A stretch of 64,000 nucleotides of DNA from Chloroflexi bacterium HGW-Chloroflexi-6 (lineage in GTDB: Bacteria > Chloroflexota > Anaerolineae > Anaerolineales > Villigracilaceae). A program made the position numbers and the translations under genes. The first letter of the stretch is position 1. Every line of letters starts with the position of its first letter. Below are positions 32,532 through 42,065 of this stretch, piece after piece. The stretch covers positions 1 to 64,000 of the forward strand of contig PHBU01000004.1 of the NCBI GenBank assembly GCA_002840685.1, read 5' to 3'. Below the pieces are notes generated by a model that saw only the letters and a list, made by a program, of their open reading frames with translations, was not told the origin of the DNA and searched no databases.

Positions 32532-33836
32532 ATGTACATTCCTTCGGTTATTGGCATTTTGATCAGCCTGTTGCTTGTTTGGATGGTTACAAGTTTTGTC
32601 GTTATGTGCTGCCACGAGTGGCTTGCCGCCGGACTGCGCTGGCGCGCGAAAATGCTTGAGACCACAGTCCGAAACATGCTTTCTGATTCTGCTCTTGCAG
32701 ACCAATTCTATAATCATCCCCTGATTCGCAGCCTCTATAGCGGGGAGGATGGCTCGTCAAAGCCATCTTACGTTCCTGCGAGTCAGTTTGCCCAGGCGTT
32801 GATGGATATTGTCCTTGCTGCCCCTTCGGAAGCATCGCTGATTCAACATTATCTTTACAAATTGCGCTGGGAACTGCTGCGGCTGGATAAGAAATGGCGG
32901 CTTGACGCTCAGAAACGCATCAACATCATCCTGGCGTTGACTCGGCGCGTCTTGGTATCACAGCTTGACGAAACGGCCCAGGAAGCGGCTTTGGATGAAA
33001 TACGCGCAGCCTTGACCGGCCTGGGCGAGGATTACCCGGATCTGAAGGTTTCCATTGAAAGCATGATCACTACGGTCGCCATCCAGCAAAACCAGATCCG
33101 CGAGGCGATTAAATCGGCCGTTCCCGTAAACGATCAGGGCTACCCGGTTACTGTAAATCGCTATAAGGCAGGTTTGCTAGCCTTGAGCGTTACCCACCCG
33201 CGCTTGAAGCAGATCCTTGGCGCTCTCCTGAGCGAATTAAGCAATGCTGAAGTTGAAACTGAAACCGCCCAGTTCCGCGCTCGCCAAAATATCGAAGACT
33301 GGTTTAACAATAGCATGGACCGCCTGTCCGGCTGGTACCGCCGCCGGTCGCAGACAGCAGCTTATTCGCTGGCGATTGCCCTTGCCCTGCTTCTCAATAT
33401 CGACTCTTTCCATCTGGCGAACACTCTTTGGCATGATTCTTATATGCGGGATGCGCTTGTTGAGACAGCCTCCCAATTGGCGCAGGCAAACCCTGATGGC
33501 GCTCTCGAGTCAGCGGAATTGGAAAACGCTTTTGCCGACTTATTTAGCGCCTACCTTCCCATAGGTTGGGTTGGGGCCCCTATGACGGTTGATTCAAGCT
33601 GTGGAGTCTCGGCGAAGGGTACTCACCGTATTGTGATCTCTGATCAATGCTATCCCTTGATTAATTTACCTGCAACCAGCGGCTTTTCAGGCTGGGCGCT
33701 AAAAATCTTCGGGATTTTGATCACGGGGATTGCGGCTGCCCAGGGCGCGCCATTCTGGTTTGACGTGCTTAAAAAGCTGATCAATATCCGCATGACCGGC
33801 GCAAACCCGATTGAACTTAAGCGGGCGGTCGGATAA
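32532..33836 (+). CDS. Membrane protein of the cluster, TM helices at both ends
   Basis: A 434-residue protein. A membrane helix lies at residues 3-27 (VIGILISLLLVWMVTSFVVMCC). A long helical soluble part follows at about 35-270, with SYVPASQFAQALMDIVLAAP, AGLLALSVTHPRLKQILGAL and an acidic coiled-coil stretch. A second membrane helix lies at about 278-296 (TAAYSLAIALALLLNIDSF) and a last one at about 395-415 (ALKIFGILITGIAAAQGAPF), ending in WFDVLKKLINIRMTG. I recall similar unnamed proteins in cyanobacteria and Bacteroidota, but cannot give a family name. The start is the ATG at 32532. It is probably the membrane anchor of the cluster. Confidence 0.75.
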   Translation: MYIPSVIGILISLLLVWMVTSFVVMCCHEWLAAGLRWRAKMLETTVRNMLSDSALADQFYNHPLIRSLYSGEDGSSKPSYVPASQFAQALMDIVLAAPSEASLIQHYLYKLRWELLRLDKKWRLDAQKRINIILALTRRVLVSQLDETAQEAALDEIRAALTGLGEDYPDLKVSIESMITTVAIQQNQIREAIKSAVPVNDQGYPVTVNRYKAGLLALSVTHPRLKQILGALLSELSNAEVETETAQFRARQNIEDWFNNSMDRLSGWYRRRSQTAAYSLAIALALLLNIDSFHLANTLWHDSYMRDALVETASQLAQANPDGALESAELENAFADLFSAYLPIGWVGAPMTVDSSCGVSAKGTHRIVISDQCYPLINLPATSGFSGWALKIFGILITGIAAAQGAPFWFDVLKKLINIRMTGANPIELKRAVG

Positions 33837-33876
33837 ATTCACCACCCAGCCAATGTTATTATTTCAGGAGGATTAA

Positions 33877-34566
33877 ATGTCTACTATCCCGCAACATGTT
33901 ACCGACTTGGTCGACTCTATGATCAAAGCCTACCCGACCGGTTTGCCAGAAGGTATTCATCTGAATATTAACTTAAGTGTTCAGCTTGGGGTTGATACCG
34001 AGCCTCAGGTGGATGTAAAAACCTCCGTAGAAGAATCTGCGCCTGTAGGCGTTACGCCTCCCGTGATTTCTGCGGGCCCATCTTACAAAGGGCAATTCCT
34101 CGGCTTGTTTCGGGTTGTTGCCCGTGATGACTCGCGGCGCATTAAGATCCGCTCTGATTTCGATATGGCTGCTCCTGAAGCAAGCGTTAAACTGACAGAC
34201 AGGCAATATGCCTTCATTAGGGCGCTTAATTCGGGCCGCATGCAATACTTTGAAAATAGTGGACTTATCTTCACATCTAATAACGGCACTCAAAATATAT
34301 TTTACAAGCAGTATGGCTTTGACAAACAATTGCTGGTTGTTTCGGAAATTCGCAGGGTTGGAGATACTACCATGGGCAGGGTGGTTGGTATTGGCAGCGA
34401 TCCGTATTTGTCAGATCCCAAGCCTTTGGATGCAGCGGCCACCAATTACAAAAATACCCCCTGGCTGGTGCATTTGATCGACGGGGTGCAAATTTATGCA
34501 CCCATCCTTACTGCAGATAGCACACCTGGCTGGATCAATATGCGAGAAGTTGAAAAAGTCAGGTAA
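33877..34566 (+). CDS. Unknown protein ending the cluster
   Basis: A 229-residue soluble protein with a strong AGGAGG ribosome site. Residues 1-45 look amphipathic (LVDSMIKAYPTGLPEGIHLNINLSVQLG). A Val/Pro-rich linker follows at about 45-70. The rest is beta-rich, with IKIRSDFDMAAPEASVKLTDRQYAFI and WLVHLIDGVQIYAPILTADS. I recognise no family. It ends at a two-way terminator facing gyrA, so it is the last gene of the rightward cluster. Confidence 0.65.
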   Translation: MSTIPQHVTDLVDSMIKAYPTGLPEGIHLNINLSVQLGVDTEPQVDVKTSVEESAPVGVTPPVISAGPSYKGQFLGLFRVVARDDSRRIKIRSDFDMAAPEASVKLTDRQYAFIRALNSGRMQYFENSGLIFTSNNGTQNIFYKQYGFDKQLLVVSEIRRVGDTTMGRVVGIGSDPYLSDPKPLDAAATNYKNTPWLVHLIDGVQIYAPILTADSTPGWINMREVEKVR

Positions 34567-34593
34567 TCTTGCCCGTTGTCTTGTTTGGATAAT

Positions 34594-34627
34594 AAAAATC
34601 CCGGCTCAGTTTAGAGCCGGGATTTTT
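34594..34627. terminator. Bidirectional terminator between the cluster and gyrA
   Basis: A perfect 14-bp stem, AAAAATCCCGGCTC (34594-34607) with its inverse (34614-34627), and a 6-nt loop. A and T runs on the two sides serve both converging transcripts. Confidence 0.92.
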
Positions 34628-34636
34628 GATTTTTTC

Positions 34637-37144
34637 TTACAACAAGTCGGGTTGCGCTTCGATTGTCTCGCCGTTTTCGTTGATCTCGGCTCCCGCTTTT
34701 TGCAGGTCGGCCGCGGCGATGCGCGCCAGGGCTGCGACAGAGTCGTTGCTCTGCAGGCGGATCACGTGCACACCGCGCGTAGCCCGTCCGGCAGTTTTTA
34801 TCTGCCTTACCTTGAGTCGCAAGATGATGCCATTGGCCGAGATGACGGTTACATCATCTTCTTCCTGTACCACACGGGCTGTAACGATGTTGCCTGTGAT
34901 CTCCAGCGCCTTTTGATCAATGGTGGCGATACCGCTGGTAGCTCTTCCTTTTGCTGAATATTGGTCCAGGGGAGTTTGTTTGCCATATCCAGCTTTCGTG
35001 ATGATCAGCAAGGAACCATCCGGCTCCACGACTTCCATGCTGGTGACCTTGTCCCCACTCCTCAAGCGGATTCCGAGAACTCCGGCAGCGCCGCGGCCCA
35101 TGGCGCGCACTTCAGTTTCGGCACAACGCAGGGCCTGACCCTTTGTTGTAACGATCAGGATTTCATCCTTGCCGCTGGTCATGCGGGCCCAGCCTAATTC
35201 GTCGCCGTTTTCAAGGGTCATGGCGATCAAGCCGGAAGGGCGAACGGCCGCAAATTCTTCCATATTGACGCGCTTGATTCTTCCTTTGGCGGTCATTAAT
35301 GTGCAGTAACTGTGGGCGCTGAAATCCGGTACCGCTATCGCGGCCGTGATCCGCTCCCCTGGGTCGAGCGCCAGCACATTGTAGATGGAGATGCCTTTTC
35401 CGGTTCGGTCAGCATCCGGAATTTGGTAAACCTTTTCGCTGTAAACTTTACCCTTATCCGAGAAGAAAAGCACCGTGTGCAGGGTTCGCCCTGGTAGCAT
35501 GAACAGAACTTCGTCTTCATCTTTGGTGGTGTGGCCTGTTACGCCGCGTCCGCCAATGCCCTGGGATTTATATACTGCGGATGTGGTGCGTTTGATATAT
35601 CCGCGCTGGGTCAGGGTGATCAGGACTGCTTCATCTTGAATTAAATCTTCGTCGTGTAGATGTTCCTTGGCGTCCATCGCGATTTTTGTGCGACGCTCGT
35701 CACCGTACTTTTCAGCAATTTCGCGGGTGTCATCTCTGATCAGCCCCAGGATTTTTGCCGGATTCGCGAGCAAATCCTCAAGGTAGGCGATTTGCTCCTT
35801 GATTTGCTTGGCTTCTTCTTCAATTTTCCAGCGTTCCAGGGCTGCCAGGCGGCGTAATTGCAGATCGAGAATGGCCTGGGCCTGGATTTCGCTCAGGCTA
35901 AAGCGGCTCATCAGGCTTTCGCGAGCGGCTTCGGCGTCGGGGGCTTCCTTAATGGTTTGGATGACGGCGTCGATATTTGCCAGGGCGATCAGATAGCCAT
36001 CCAAAATGTGAGCGCGAGAGCGGGCCTTATCCAATTCATATTGGGTGCGGCGGGTGATGACCTCAACGCGATGTTCGATAAAAAGGTGGAGCGCGCGTTT
36101 CAGGGTCAGCAGGCGTGGCTCTCCGTTGACCAGGGCCAGCATCTGTACACCAAAGGTCGATTGCAGGGCAGTGTATTTGTAGAGCTGGTTGAGCACTTTT
36201 TTGGGTTGTGCGCCGCGTTTTAGCTCGATGACGATGCCCATGCCGCGCTGATCGCTTTCATCGCGCAGGTCAGAAATTTGATCCAACTTGTCTTCGCGGA
36301 CGAGTTCGGCGATTCTCTCGATCAGGGTCGATTTATTAACCTGGTAGGGGATTTCAGTGATGGTGATATGATGCCGCCCGTTTTTTGTTTCTTCGATGTG
36401 GGCCACGCCGCGCAGGACGATCCGTCCTTTGCCGGTCGTGTAGGCAGAGTTGATGCCTTCTTTGCCGACGATCATGCCGCCGGTAGGGAAATCCGGTCCG
36501 GGAACGTGCGCCATTAACTCTTCAGCGGTAATATCTTCCAGGTTGTCATAGTTCTCGATCATAAAATCGATGGCGCTGGCGATCTCGCGCAAGTTGTGCG
36601 GCGGGATATTGGTTGCCATACCGACTGCGATACCCGTCGAGCCATTCAGCAGCAGGTTGGGCAGGCGCGAGGGCAGAACGAGCGGTTCTTTTAATGAGTC
36701 ATCGAAGTTTGGTCCAAAGTTAACGGTATTTTTCTCGATATCGGCCAACATCTCGTCGGCCATCTTGGTCAGGCGGGCTTCGGTGTAACGCATGGCTGCA
36801 GGGGCATCGCCATCGACCGAACCGAAGTTACCCTGCCCATCGACCAGCATGTAACGCAGGGAGAAATCTTGCGCCATACGGGCCATTGCTTCGTATACAG
36901 CGGAATCGCCGTGCGGGTGGTATTTACCAAGCACTTCACCGACGATACGAGCTGATTTTTTGTGAGCGCCAGTAGAGCGGATACCCATATCGTGCATGGC
37001 AAATAAAATGCGGCGGTGGACGGGCTTTAGCCCATCGCGGGCATCGGGCAGGGCGCGGGCTACGATAACGCTCATGGCGTAATCAATAAAGGCGTCGCGC
37101 ATTTGAGCATCAATGTCTACTTGTTGAATCTGACCAATTTCCAT
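34637..37144 (-). CDS. gyrA: DNA gyrase subunit A
   Basis: An 835-residue type II topoisomerase subunit that cuts and rejoins DNA during negative supercoiling. The catalytic Tyr is in [13 protein letters not shown] (about residue 126). The quinolone-resistance region reads [20 protein letters not shown], with the usual Ser and an acidic Glu at the two key positions, so it appears susceptible-type. The C-terminal pinwheel has its GyrA box in a loose form ([11 protein letters not shown] instead of QRRGGKG), which favours GyrA over ParC but not strongly. gyrB is not adjacent. The start has a GAGG ribosome site. Confidence 0.95.
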   Translation of the reverse strand: MEIGQIQQVDIDAQMRDAFIDYAMSVIVARALPDARDGLKPVHRRILFAMHDMGIRSTGAHKKSARIVGEVLGKYHPHGDSAVYEAMARMAQDFSLRYMLVDGQGNFGSVDGDAPAAMRYTEARLTKMADEMLADIEKNTVNFGPNFDDSLKEPLVLPSRLPNLLLNGSTGIAVGMATNIPPHNLREIASAIDFMIENYDNLEDITAEELMAHVPGPDFPTGGMIVGKEGINSAYTTGKGRIVLRGVAHIEETKNGRHHITITEIPYQVNKSTLIERIAELVREDKLDQISDLRDESDQRGMGIVIELKRGAQPKKVLNQLYKYTALQSTFGVQMLALVNGEPRLLTLKRALHLFIEHRVEVITRRTQYELDKARSRAHILDGYLIALANIDAVIQTIKEAPDAEAARESLMSRFSLSEIQAQAILDLQLRRLAALERWKIEEEAKQIKEQIAYLEDLLANPAKILGLIRDDTREIAEKYGDERRTKIAMDAKEHLHDEDLIQDEAVLITLTQRGYIKRTTSAVYKSQGIGGRGVTGHTTKDEDEVLFMLPGRTLHTVLFFSDKGKVYSEKVYQIPDADRTGKGISIYNVLALDPGERITAAIAVPDFSAHSYCTLMTAKGRIKRVNMEEFAAVRPSGLIAMTLENGDELGWARMTSGKDEILIVTTKGQALRCAETEVRAMGRGAAGVLGIRLRSGDKVTSMEVVEPDGSLLIITKAGYGKQTPLDQYSAKGRATSGIATIDQKALEITGNIVTARVVQEEDDVTVISANGIILRLKVRQIKTAGRATRGVHVIRLQSNDSVAALARIAAADLQKAGAEINENGETIEAQPDLL

Positions 37145-37160
37145 AAAAATCCTCTTTCAA

Positions 37161-37219
37161 GCCACAGAGACACCGAAAGCACCGAGAAATCATCCCTGCG
37201 CAGCCTGTGTCTCTGTGGC
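37161..37219. repeat. Palindromic 'CCACAGAGACAC' intergenic repeat
   Basis: GCCACAGAGACAC (37161-37173) and its exact inverse (37207-37219) flank 33 nt. Similar CACAGAGACAC palindromes occur as dispersed intergenic repeats in many environmental genomes, from memory. It lies between gyrA and the divergent tRNA gene. Confidence 0.75.
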
Positions 37220-37261
37220 GAAGTATCACGAATCGCAACTTTCTAATTATACCAAAAACGC

Positions 37262-37290
37262 TTGTCAAAAGCGGGGGGGATGTGTATAAT
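37262..37290 (+). promoter_or_regulatory. Promoter of tRNA-Pro
   Basis: TTGTCA (37262-37267), a 17-bp spacer and TATAAT (37285-37290). The -10 ends 10 bp before the tRNA 5' end. This is close to the sigma-70 consensus. Confidence 0.8.
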
Positions 37291-37300
37291 CTAACGGCTC

Positions 37301-37374
37301 CGGGGCGTGGCTCAGACCGGTAGAGCGCACGGTTCGGGTCCGTGAGGCCCCCGGTTCAAATCCGGGCGCCCCGA
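37301..37374 (+). tRNA. tRNA-Pro (anticodon CGG)
   Basis: A complete cloverleaf of 74 nt. Acceptor arms CGGGGCG and CGCCCCG pair fully, the discriminator is A, and no CCA is encoded. The D-arm is GCTC...GAGC. The anticodon stem CACGG/CCGTG holds the loop TTCGGGT, so the anticodon is CGG (Pro, codon CCG). The T-arm is CCCGG TTCAAAT CCGGG. Confidence 0.96.
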
Positions 37375-37411
37375 CAGAAATTCTCTCGCTTTTACCCGTA
37401 GAGCGAGAAAG

Positions 37412-37453
37412 CAGGTTCACAAAAGTTACACACTTTTGTGAACCTGTTCTTTT
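37412..37453 (+). terminator. Terminator of the tRNA transcript
   Basis: A perfect 14-bp stem, CAGGTTCACAAAAG (37412-37425) with its inverse (37433-37446), a 7-nt loop and a TTCTTTTT tail. Confidence 0.9.
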
Positions 37454-37643
37454 TGATTAATAGGCAGATTTGAACTCAAGGGGTGGCAGAAAGCAGTTAA
37501 CAAATTTATGTAGTCAATATATCTTGCAGAAGGTAAAATATTGGTGACATATAGATAAAAAGAAAGTGACTGAGTTTCAAGGTTTACCGCGCTACAATTT
37601 ACCCATATAAATTTCACAAATCGGAATATTTCGAGGTAGCTTT

Positions 37644-38117
37644 ATGGGAAATACGGAAACTTTAAATAACGTGGCTGAATTTACAGCCGCGGACTTTACC
37701 GGCAACCCGGAAGAGTTAATTCCCCTCTTGCAATACTACCAAAAAACTTATGGCTATATTTCCCCGCAAGGAGCGGAGCAAATAGCGCTATTCCTGGGGA
37801 TTTCCCCTGCCAGGGTTTTCACTGTGGCTTCCTTTTTCGCGCAATTCCGTTTTAATAAGCCAGGTGAAAACCATGTTCGCGTTTGTCTTGGCACCGCCTG
37901 TCACGTTCAGGGCGGGAGTGAGCTTTCAGATGAGGTTCAGGAGCATTTACAGATCCGCCCCGGGGAAACCAGGTCTGATGGACAGTTTGACTTCGAAGAA
38001 GTAGCCTGCCTGGGGTGTTGCGCTCAGGCGGCGGTGGTGCAGGTGAACGATAAGATTTATGCAAAGATGTCTCGCAGTAAGTTGCGTAAAGTACTGGAGG
38101 CCTATGGCCGGGCTTGA
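37644..38117 (+). CDS. NuoE/HydC-like 2Fe-2S subunit
   Basis: A 157-residue thioredoxin-like 2Fe-2S protein of the NuoE (24 kDa) family. The helical N-terminus (LIPLLQYYQKTYGYISPQGAEQIALFLGIS) is typical. The cluster ligands are in VCLGTACHVQGG (CxxxxC) and VACLGCCAQA (CxxxC). It passes electrons between the NuoF-type flavoprotein encoded next and other centres. The next gene starts inside its last codons (overlap of 14 bp), so they are coupled. It is the first gene of a soluble NuoEFG-NfnAB-like operon; there are no membrane subunits. Confidence 0.92.
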   Translation: MGNTETLNNVAEFTAADFTGNPEELIPLLQYYQKTYGYISPQGAEQIALFLGISPARVFTVASFFAQFRFNKPGENHVRVCLGTACHVQGGSELSDEVQEHLQIRPGETRSDGQFDFEEVACLGCCAQAAVVQVNDKIYAKMSRSKLRKVLEAYGRA

Positions 38118-40008
38118 GCAGGTTCGTCGCGAGGCTGAGAAGCGTTGGCTGGCGCGCACTGGAGGCGACCAGCCGGTAATCTATATTGGTACGGCTTCCT
38201 GCGGCCGGGCAGCTGGCGCGCTTGAGACGCTGGATGCGATCAAAGATACACTTCGCGAGCTGGGAAAAGATGCCAAAATTGTTGAAGTTGGCTGTATCGG
38301 GCCTTGCTATCTCGAGCCTCTGATGGATGTGGCTTTGCCCGGGATGCCGCGCATTTCTTATGCGAATGTCAACCCTGCCAAGGCCAGGAAAATTCTCACA
38401 TCTTGCCTGGTGCAAGGTGATTTTCTTCCTGCTCAGGCGAAAGGGCATTTTGGAAATGCCGAATATACGGAGCAGAGCGGCATTCCTCGCTTCTTTGACC
38501 TGCCCATGCTTAAGCCGCAGGTGCGCATTATTCTAAAAAACTGCGGATTGATCGACCCTGAAGATTTTGATGCGGCGCTTTCAGCCGGAGCCTATCGCGG
38601 GTTCGAGCGGGCACTGTCCATCTCGCCGGACGGGGTCATTAACGAAGTCAAAGAAGCCGGATTGCGCGGACGCGGTGGTGCGGGGTTCCCCACCTATCGA
38701 AAGTGGGAACTGACCCGCGCCTCAGCAGGAAAACCCAAATATGTGGTTTGCAACGCTGATGAGGGTGACCCTGGCGCCTTCATGAACCGTTCGTTGCTCG
38801 AAGGCGACCCTCATGCTGTCCTCGAGGGGATGCTGATCAGCGGTTATGCCATCGGCGCCAGCGAGGGGATCATCTATGTGCGCGCTGAATATCCCCTGGC
38901 TGTTGAACGTCTGCGTTTGGCGATAGGACAAATCCGCTCAGCCGGACTGTTGGGTGATGATATTCTCGGATCTGGCTTTGGTTTCAATATTCGCATTCAG
39001 GAGGGTGCGGGCGCATTTGTCTGCGGGGAAGAGACTGCACTGCTCGCCTCGCTCGAAGGCCAGCGCGGTACACCCACACCCAGGCCGCCTTTCCCAGCGG
39101 ATCGGGGCTACCGGGGCAAGCCAACGCTGATCAACAACACCGAATCTTTTGGCGCTGTCCCGGCCATCCTGCGGGAGGGCGGCGCCTGGTTCCACCAATT
39201 TGGCACTCCGTCCAACCCCGGTACCAAAACCTTCTCGCTTGTCGGCAAGGTGCGTCACACCGGTTTGATCGAGATACCGCTGGGGATGACGCTGCGGCAG
39301 GTGGTCGAGGAGATTGGTGGGGGAACGGAACTGCCCTTCAAGGCCATCCAGACGGGTGGCCCGCTGGGCGGCTGTTTGCCAGCTTCGTTGCTTGATACTC
39401 CAATTACCTACGAAACGATGCGGGACCGGGGCTCGATCATGGGTTCGGGCGGTTTGATTGTTATGGATGAAAGCAGTTGTATCGTTGATATGGCGCGCTT
39501 CTTCATCAACTTCGCACGTTCAGAATCCTGCGGTAAGTGCACTCCTTGTCGGATTGGTACCCGCATCCTGAGCGATACGCTCGTGCGCATCACGCGAGGC
39601 GAGGGCGAACCTGAAGATATCGAAGTGATGCGCCGCGCTTCCATTACGATGGTCAAGGCATCCCTGTGTGGTCTGGGACAGGCCGCAGCCAACCCGGTGC
39701 TCAGCAGCCTGAATTATTTTGCCGCTGAGTATGAGGCGCATATTGAGCAACAACGCTGTCTGGCAGCGACCTGCACCGAGCTGTTTGAGTACTCCATTTT
39801 GGCCGAGCGCTGCACGGGTTGCGGCGTGTGTGTCAGAGTGTGCGGGGTTGACGCAATCCATGGAGAACGTAAACAGGCGCACACCATCGATACCGTGGCC
39901 TGTGTAAAATGTAAAGCCTGCGTGCAAGCCTGTTCCTTCCATGCCATCATCGGGGTGCCTTTGAATACCCAGGCGGACACCAATCTGAGCAAGGAGGCGA
40001 TGGTTTGA
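38104..40008 (+). CDS. NuoF/HydB/HndC-like flavoprotein subunit
   Basis: A 634-residue protein with the layout of HydB of bifurcating hydrogenases. A thioredoxin-like 2Fe-2S domain lies at about 15-115 (TASCGRAAG ... VGCIGPCYLEP). The NuoF core with the FMN/NADH site follows at about 150-480 (GLRGRGGAGFPTYRKWE, NADEGDPGAFMNR, GAGAFVCGEETALL). The N3-type 4Fe-4S motif is ESCGKCTPCRIGTR (about 482). A C-terminal 2x[4Fe-4S] ferredoxin ends it (CTGCGVCVRVCGVDAI, CVKCKACVQACSF). It oxidises or reduces NAD(H), and in bifurcating enzymes this FMN subunit is involved in splitting electrons. The start is the ATG at 38104. Confidence 0.93.
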   Translation: MAGLEQVRREAEKRWLARTGGDQPVIYIGTASCGRAAGALETLDAIKDTLRELGKDAKIVEVGCIGPCYLEPLMDVALPGMPRISYANVNPAKARKILTSCLVQGDFLPAQAKGHFGNAEYTEQSGIPRFFDLPMLKPQVRIILKNCGLIDPEDFDAALSAGAYRGFERALSISPDGVINEVKEAGLRGRGGAGFPTYRKWELTRASAGKPKYVVCNADEGDPGAFMNRSLLEGDPHAVLEGMLISGYAIGASEGIIYVRAEYPLAVERLRLAIGQIRSAGLLGDDILGSGFGFNIRIQEGAGAFVCGEETALLASLEGQRGTPTPRPPFPADRGYRGKPTLINNTESFGAVPAILREGGAWFHQFGTPSNPGTKTFSLVGKVRHTGLIEIPLGMTLRQVVEEIGGGTELPFKAIQTGGPLGGCLPASLLDTPITYETMRDRGSIMGSGGLIVMDESSCIVDMARFFINFARSESCGKCTPCRIGTRILSDTLVRITRGEGEPEDIEVMRRASITMVKASLCGLGQAAANPVLSSLNYFAAEYEAHIEQQRCLAATCTELFEYSILAERCTGCGVCVRVCGVDAIHGERKQAHTIDTVACVKCKACVQACSFHAIIGVPLNTQADTNLSKEAMV

Positions 40009-40010
40009 GC

Positions 40011-42065
40011 ATGAAGCTGACCATTAATGGCAGGGAACTGAATGGTAAACCAGGGCAGACCGTGCTCCAGGTGGCTCGCGAGAACGATATCTTTATCCCC
40101 ACCTTGTGTGATTATCCCGGGTTGCCTCCGCACGGCAGTTGTCGATTGTGTGTTGTCGAAGTGGCAGGGCGCTCCAATACCCCCACCGCCTGTACTACGT
40201 TGGCGGAAGATGGCATGGCAATCGAGACCGATACGCCCCAGGTTCGCGAGTTGCGTTCCGAGCTTTTGCGCATGCTGCTCGCTGAACATCCGACAGCTTG
40301 CCTGTTCTGCCCTGAAGGCTTGCTTTGCCAGGAAAGCATGGTCACGCTGCGCAAAACCGGTGTGACAACCGGTTGCCGTACCTGTCCGGCAGATAAGCAA
40401 TGCGAGCTTCAGGAGATGGTTGAGCGTAGCGGCCTGCAAGGTGTAGCTTACCCGGTACGTTACCGCGCCCTGCGGGTGGAAAAGGAAGATCCCTTTTTCG
40501 ATCGTGACTATAACCTGTGCGTGCTATGCGGACGCTGTATTCGGGTTTGTGAATCGCTTCATTTCACCAATATTCCCACGTACGTTCAGCGCGGCGACGA
40601 GACTCGGGTGGGAACAAGTTTTGGGCAGACGCATCTTGCCGCGGGTTGTAGTTTCTGTGGCGCATGCGTTGATGCCTGCCCAACCGGGGCGCTCTGGGAA
40701 AAAGCGCGCAAGTGGGATAACAAGCCGGTGGACGGACCGCTTTCCACCTGCCCCTTCTGTTCCTTGGGCTGTGAGCTGCGCCTGTTGACAACCAAGAGCG
40801 GTGATGCGATCATTGGCAGCCAGCCGGCTGAGGTAGGCGGGATGCTATGCGTAAAGGGCCGCTTCGGTCTGACCGAGGTGCTTAATCACCCGGCGCGACT
40901 GAAAGGCGTGTTGAGCATCGACCAGGGACATTCCATGCGCAGCGATTGGGAAGGTGCTGTTTCCCACGTAGCAGACAAGCTGGCAAATTGCAGCGCGAAT
41001 GATTTTGCCCTGGTTGTTTCTGCAAGCTGCTCCAACGAAGAATTATACGTGGCGGATAAGTTTGCCCGCGAAGTCATGGGCACAACCCCGATCCTGGGCG
41101 CGGCGGCACGCTATGGCGCAGGCTTGGGCGCGGTAAGCCGGCTGCTGGCTGTGTCCAAGCCGCTGGATGTTATGGAACAAGCAGATCTTATTTTCTGCCT
41201 CGGTCTGGATGCAAGTTATGCCCAGTCTGTGGTTGAGCCCTATTTGAAACGTGCCAAGGCGCGCGGTGCAGAACTGATCACATTGAATGCTACAGAGCAT
41301 GTGCCGGGAAGATTTGCTTCCATCTGGCTTAGGCCAGCTGCTGGCAAAGAGCAGGAAATGCTTGAAGAACTGATTCAGGGCCGGGCGGATGGGCCGGTTG
41401 GAGAGGTTGGTCGCCTTCTTAGCTCAACTAACGGAGCATTGTTGCTGGTCGGACCGGATTTCCTTTCGCGCATGCCGGATGCGATCGAGCGTCTGCACGC
41501 TGCCAGCGGCGCGGACCTGGTTGCGATCCCGGCGGAAGGCAACCTGGGCGGCGCTTTGCGGCTGGGTTTGGGGGCCGCGTCGAACAGTGTCACCCCACAA
41601 GTTCTTTATCTGGTTGGCGCGCCGATCCCCGAGGCACTGGCCGGGGATACATTCATCCTGTACCAGAACACCCATGCGCCATCGGATACCCCGCAGGATG
41701 GGATTTTGCTGCCGATGGCGGCGTTCGGCGAAACGGAAGGCAGCTTGTTGGATCAAAGCGGTGTGCAGAAGCATTTTACTGCCGCCGTTGTGCCAGCCGG
41801 AGAATCCCTGCCCGGCTGGGAGATCATCTGCCGTATCGCGCGGGCAATGGGAAAGCCGGGCTTCAATTTTACTTCTGCGGCGGAGATTGCCAGCGAAATG
41901 GCTGGTGCTCCTGCCAGACTTATTCGGGATGTCGAGCTGCCGACCTGGTTGAAAGCGCCGGGAGAGCATGGTTTTCTCGGCAGCGAGCTTTCGCAATGGG
42001 TGGCGGGTTTGGGTGCGCTGGAAAGTGCTCAGCGAGAGGAGAAACAAGGTGTTCTTGCTGATTGA
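40011..42065 (+). CDS. NuoG-like iron-sulfur / molybdopterin-fold subunit
   Basis: A 684-residue protein. A 2Fe-2S domain comes first (CDYPGLPPHGSCRLCVVEV, about residues 34-52). A His-Cys-type 4Fe-4S region follows (HPTACLFCPEGLLC ... CRTCPADKQCELQ), and two 4Fe-4S motifs (NLCVLCGRCIRVC and CSFCGACVDACPTGA). A further CPFCSLGCEL cluster then opens a molybdopterin-oxidoreductase fold (about 240-650). No Cys/Sec-His catalytic pair of formate dehydrogenase is evident after LCVKGRFG, so I read the fold as structural, as in NuoG. It wires the NuoF-like and Nfn-like subunits together. The ATG at 40011 has an AAGGAGG site. Confidence 0.85.
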   Translation: MKLTINGRELNGKPGQTVLQVARENDIFIPTLCDYPGLPPHGSCRLCVVEVAGRSNTPTACTTLAEDGMAIETDTPQVRELRSELLRMLLAEHPTACLFCPEGLLCQESMVTLRKTGVTTGCRTCPADKQCELQEMVERSGLQGVAYPVRYRALRVEKEDPFFDRDYNLCVLCGRCIRVCESLHFTNIPTYVQRGDETRVGTSFGQTHLAAGCSFCGACVDACPTGALWEKARKWDNKPVDGPLSTCPFCSLGCELRLLTTKSGDAIIGSQPAEVGGMLCVKGRFGLTEVLNHPARLKGVLSIDQGHSMRSDWEGAVSHVADKLANCSANDFALVVSASCSNEELYVADKFAREVMGTTPILGAAARYGAGLGAVSRLLAVSKPLDVMEQADLIFCLGLDASYAQSVVEPYLKRAKARGAELITLNATEHVPGRFASIWLRPAAGKEQEMLEELIQGRADGPVGEVGRLLSSTNGALLLVGPDFLSRMPDAIERLHAASGADLVAIPAEGNLGGALRLGLGAASNSVTPQVLYLVGAPIPEALAGDTFILYQNTHAPSDTPQDGILLPMAAFGETEGSLLDQSGVQKHFTAAVVPAGESLPGWEIICRIARAMGKPGFNFTSAAEIASEMAGAPARLIRDVELPTWLKAPGEHGFLGSELSQWVAGLGALESAQREEKQGVLAD

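Noticed and set aside
34637..37144. Chromosomal replication origin near gyrA
   Set aside because: No dnaA, dnaN or clustered DnaA boxes are seen near gyrA.
40011..42065. Formate dehydrogenase alpha subunit
   Set aside because: The molybdopterin-type fold and cluster are there, but I find no catalytic Cys or Sec with the following His. NuoG-like is safer.
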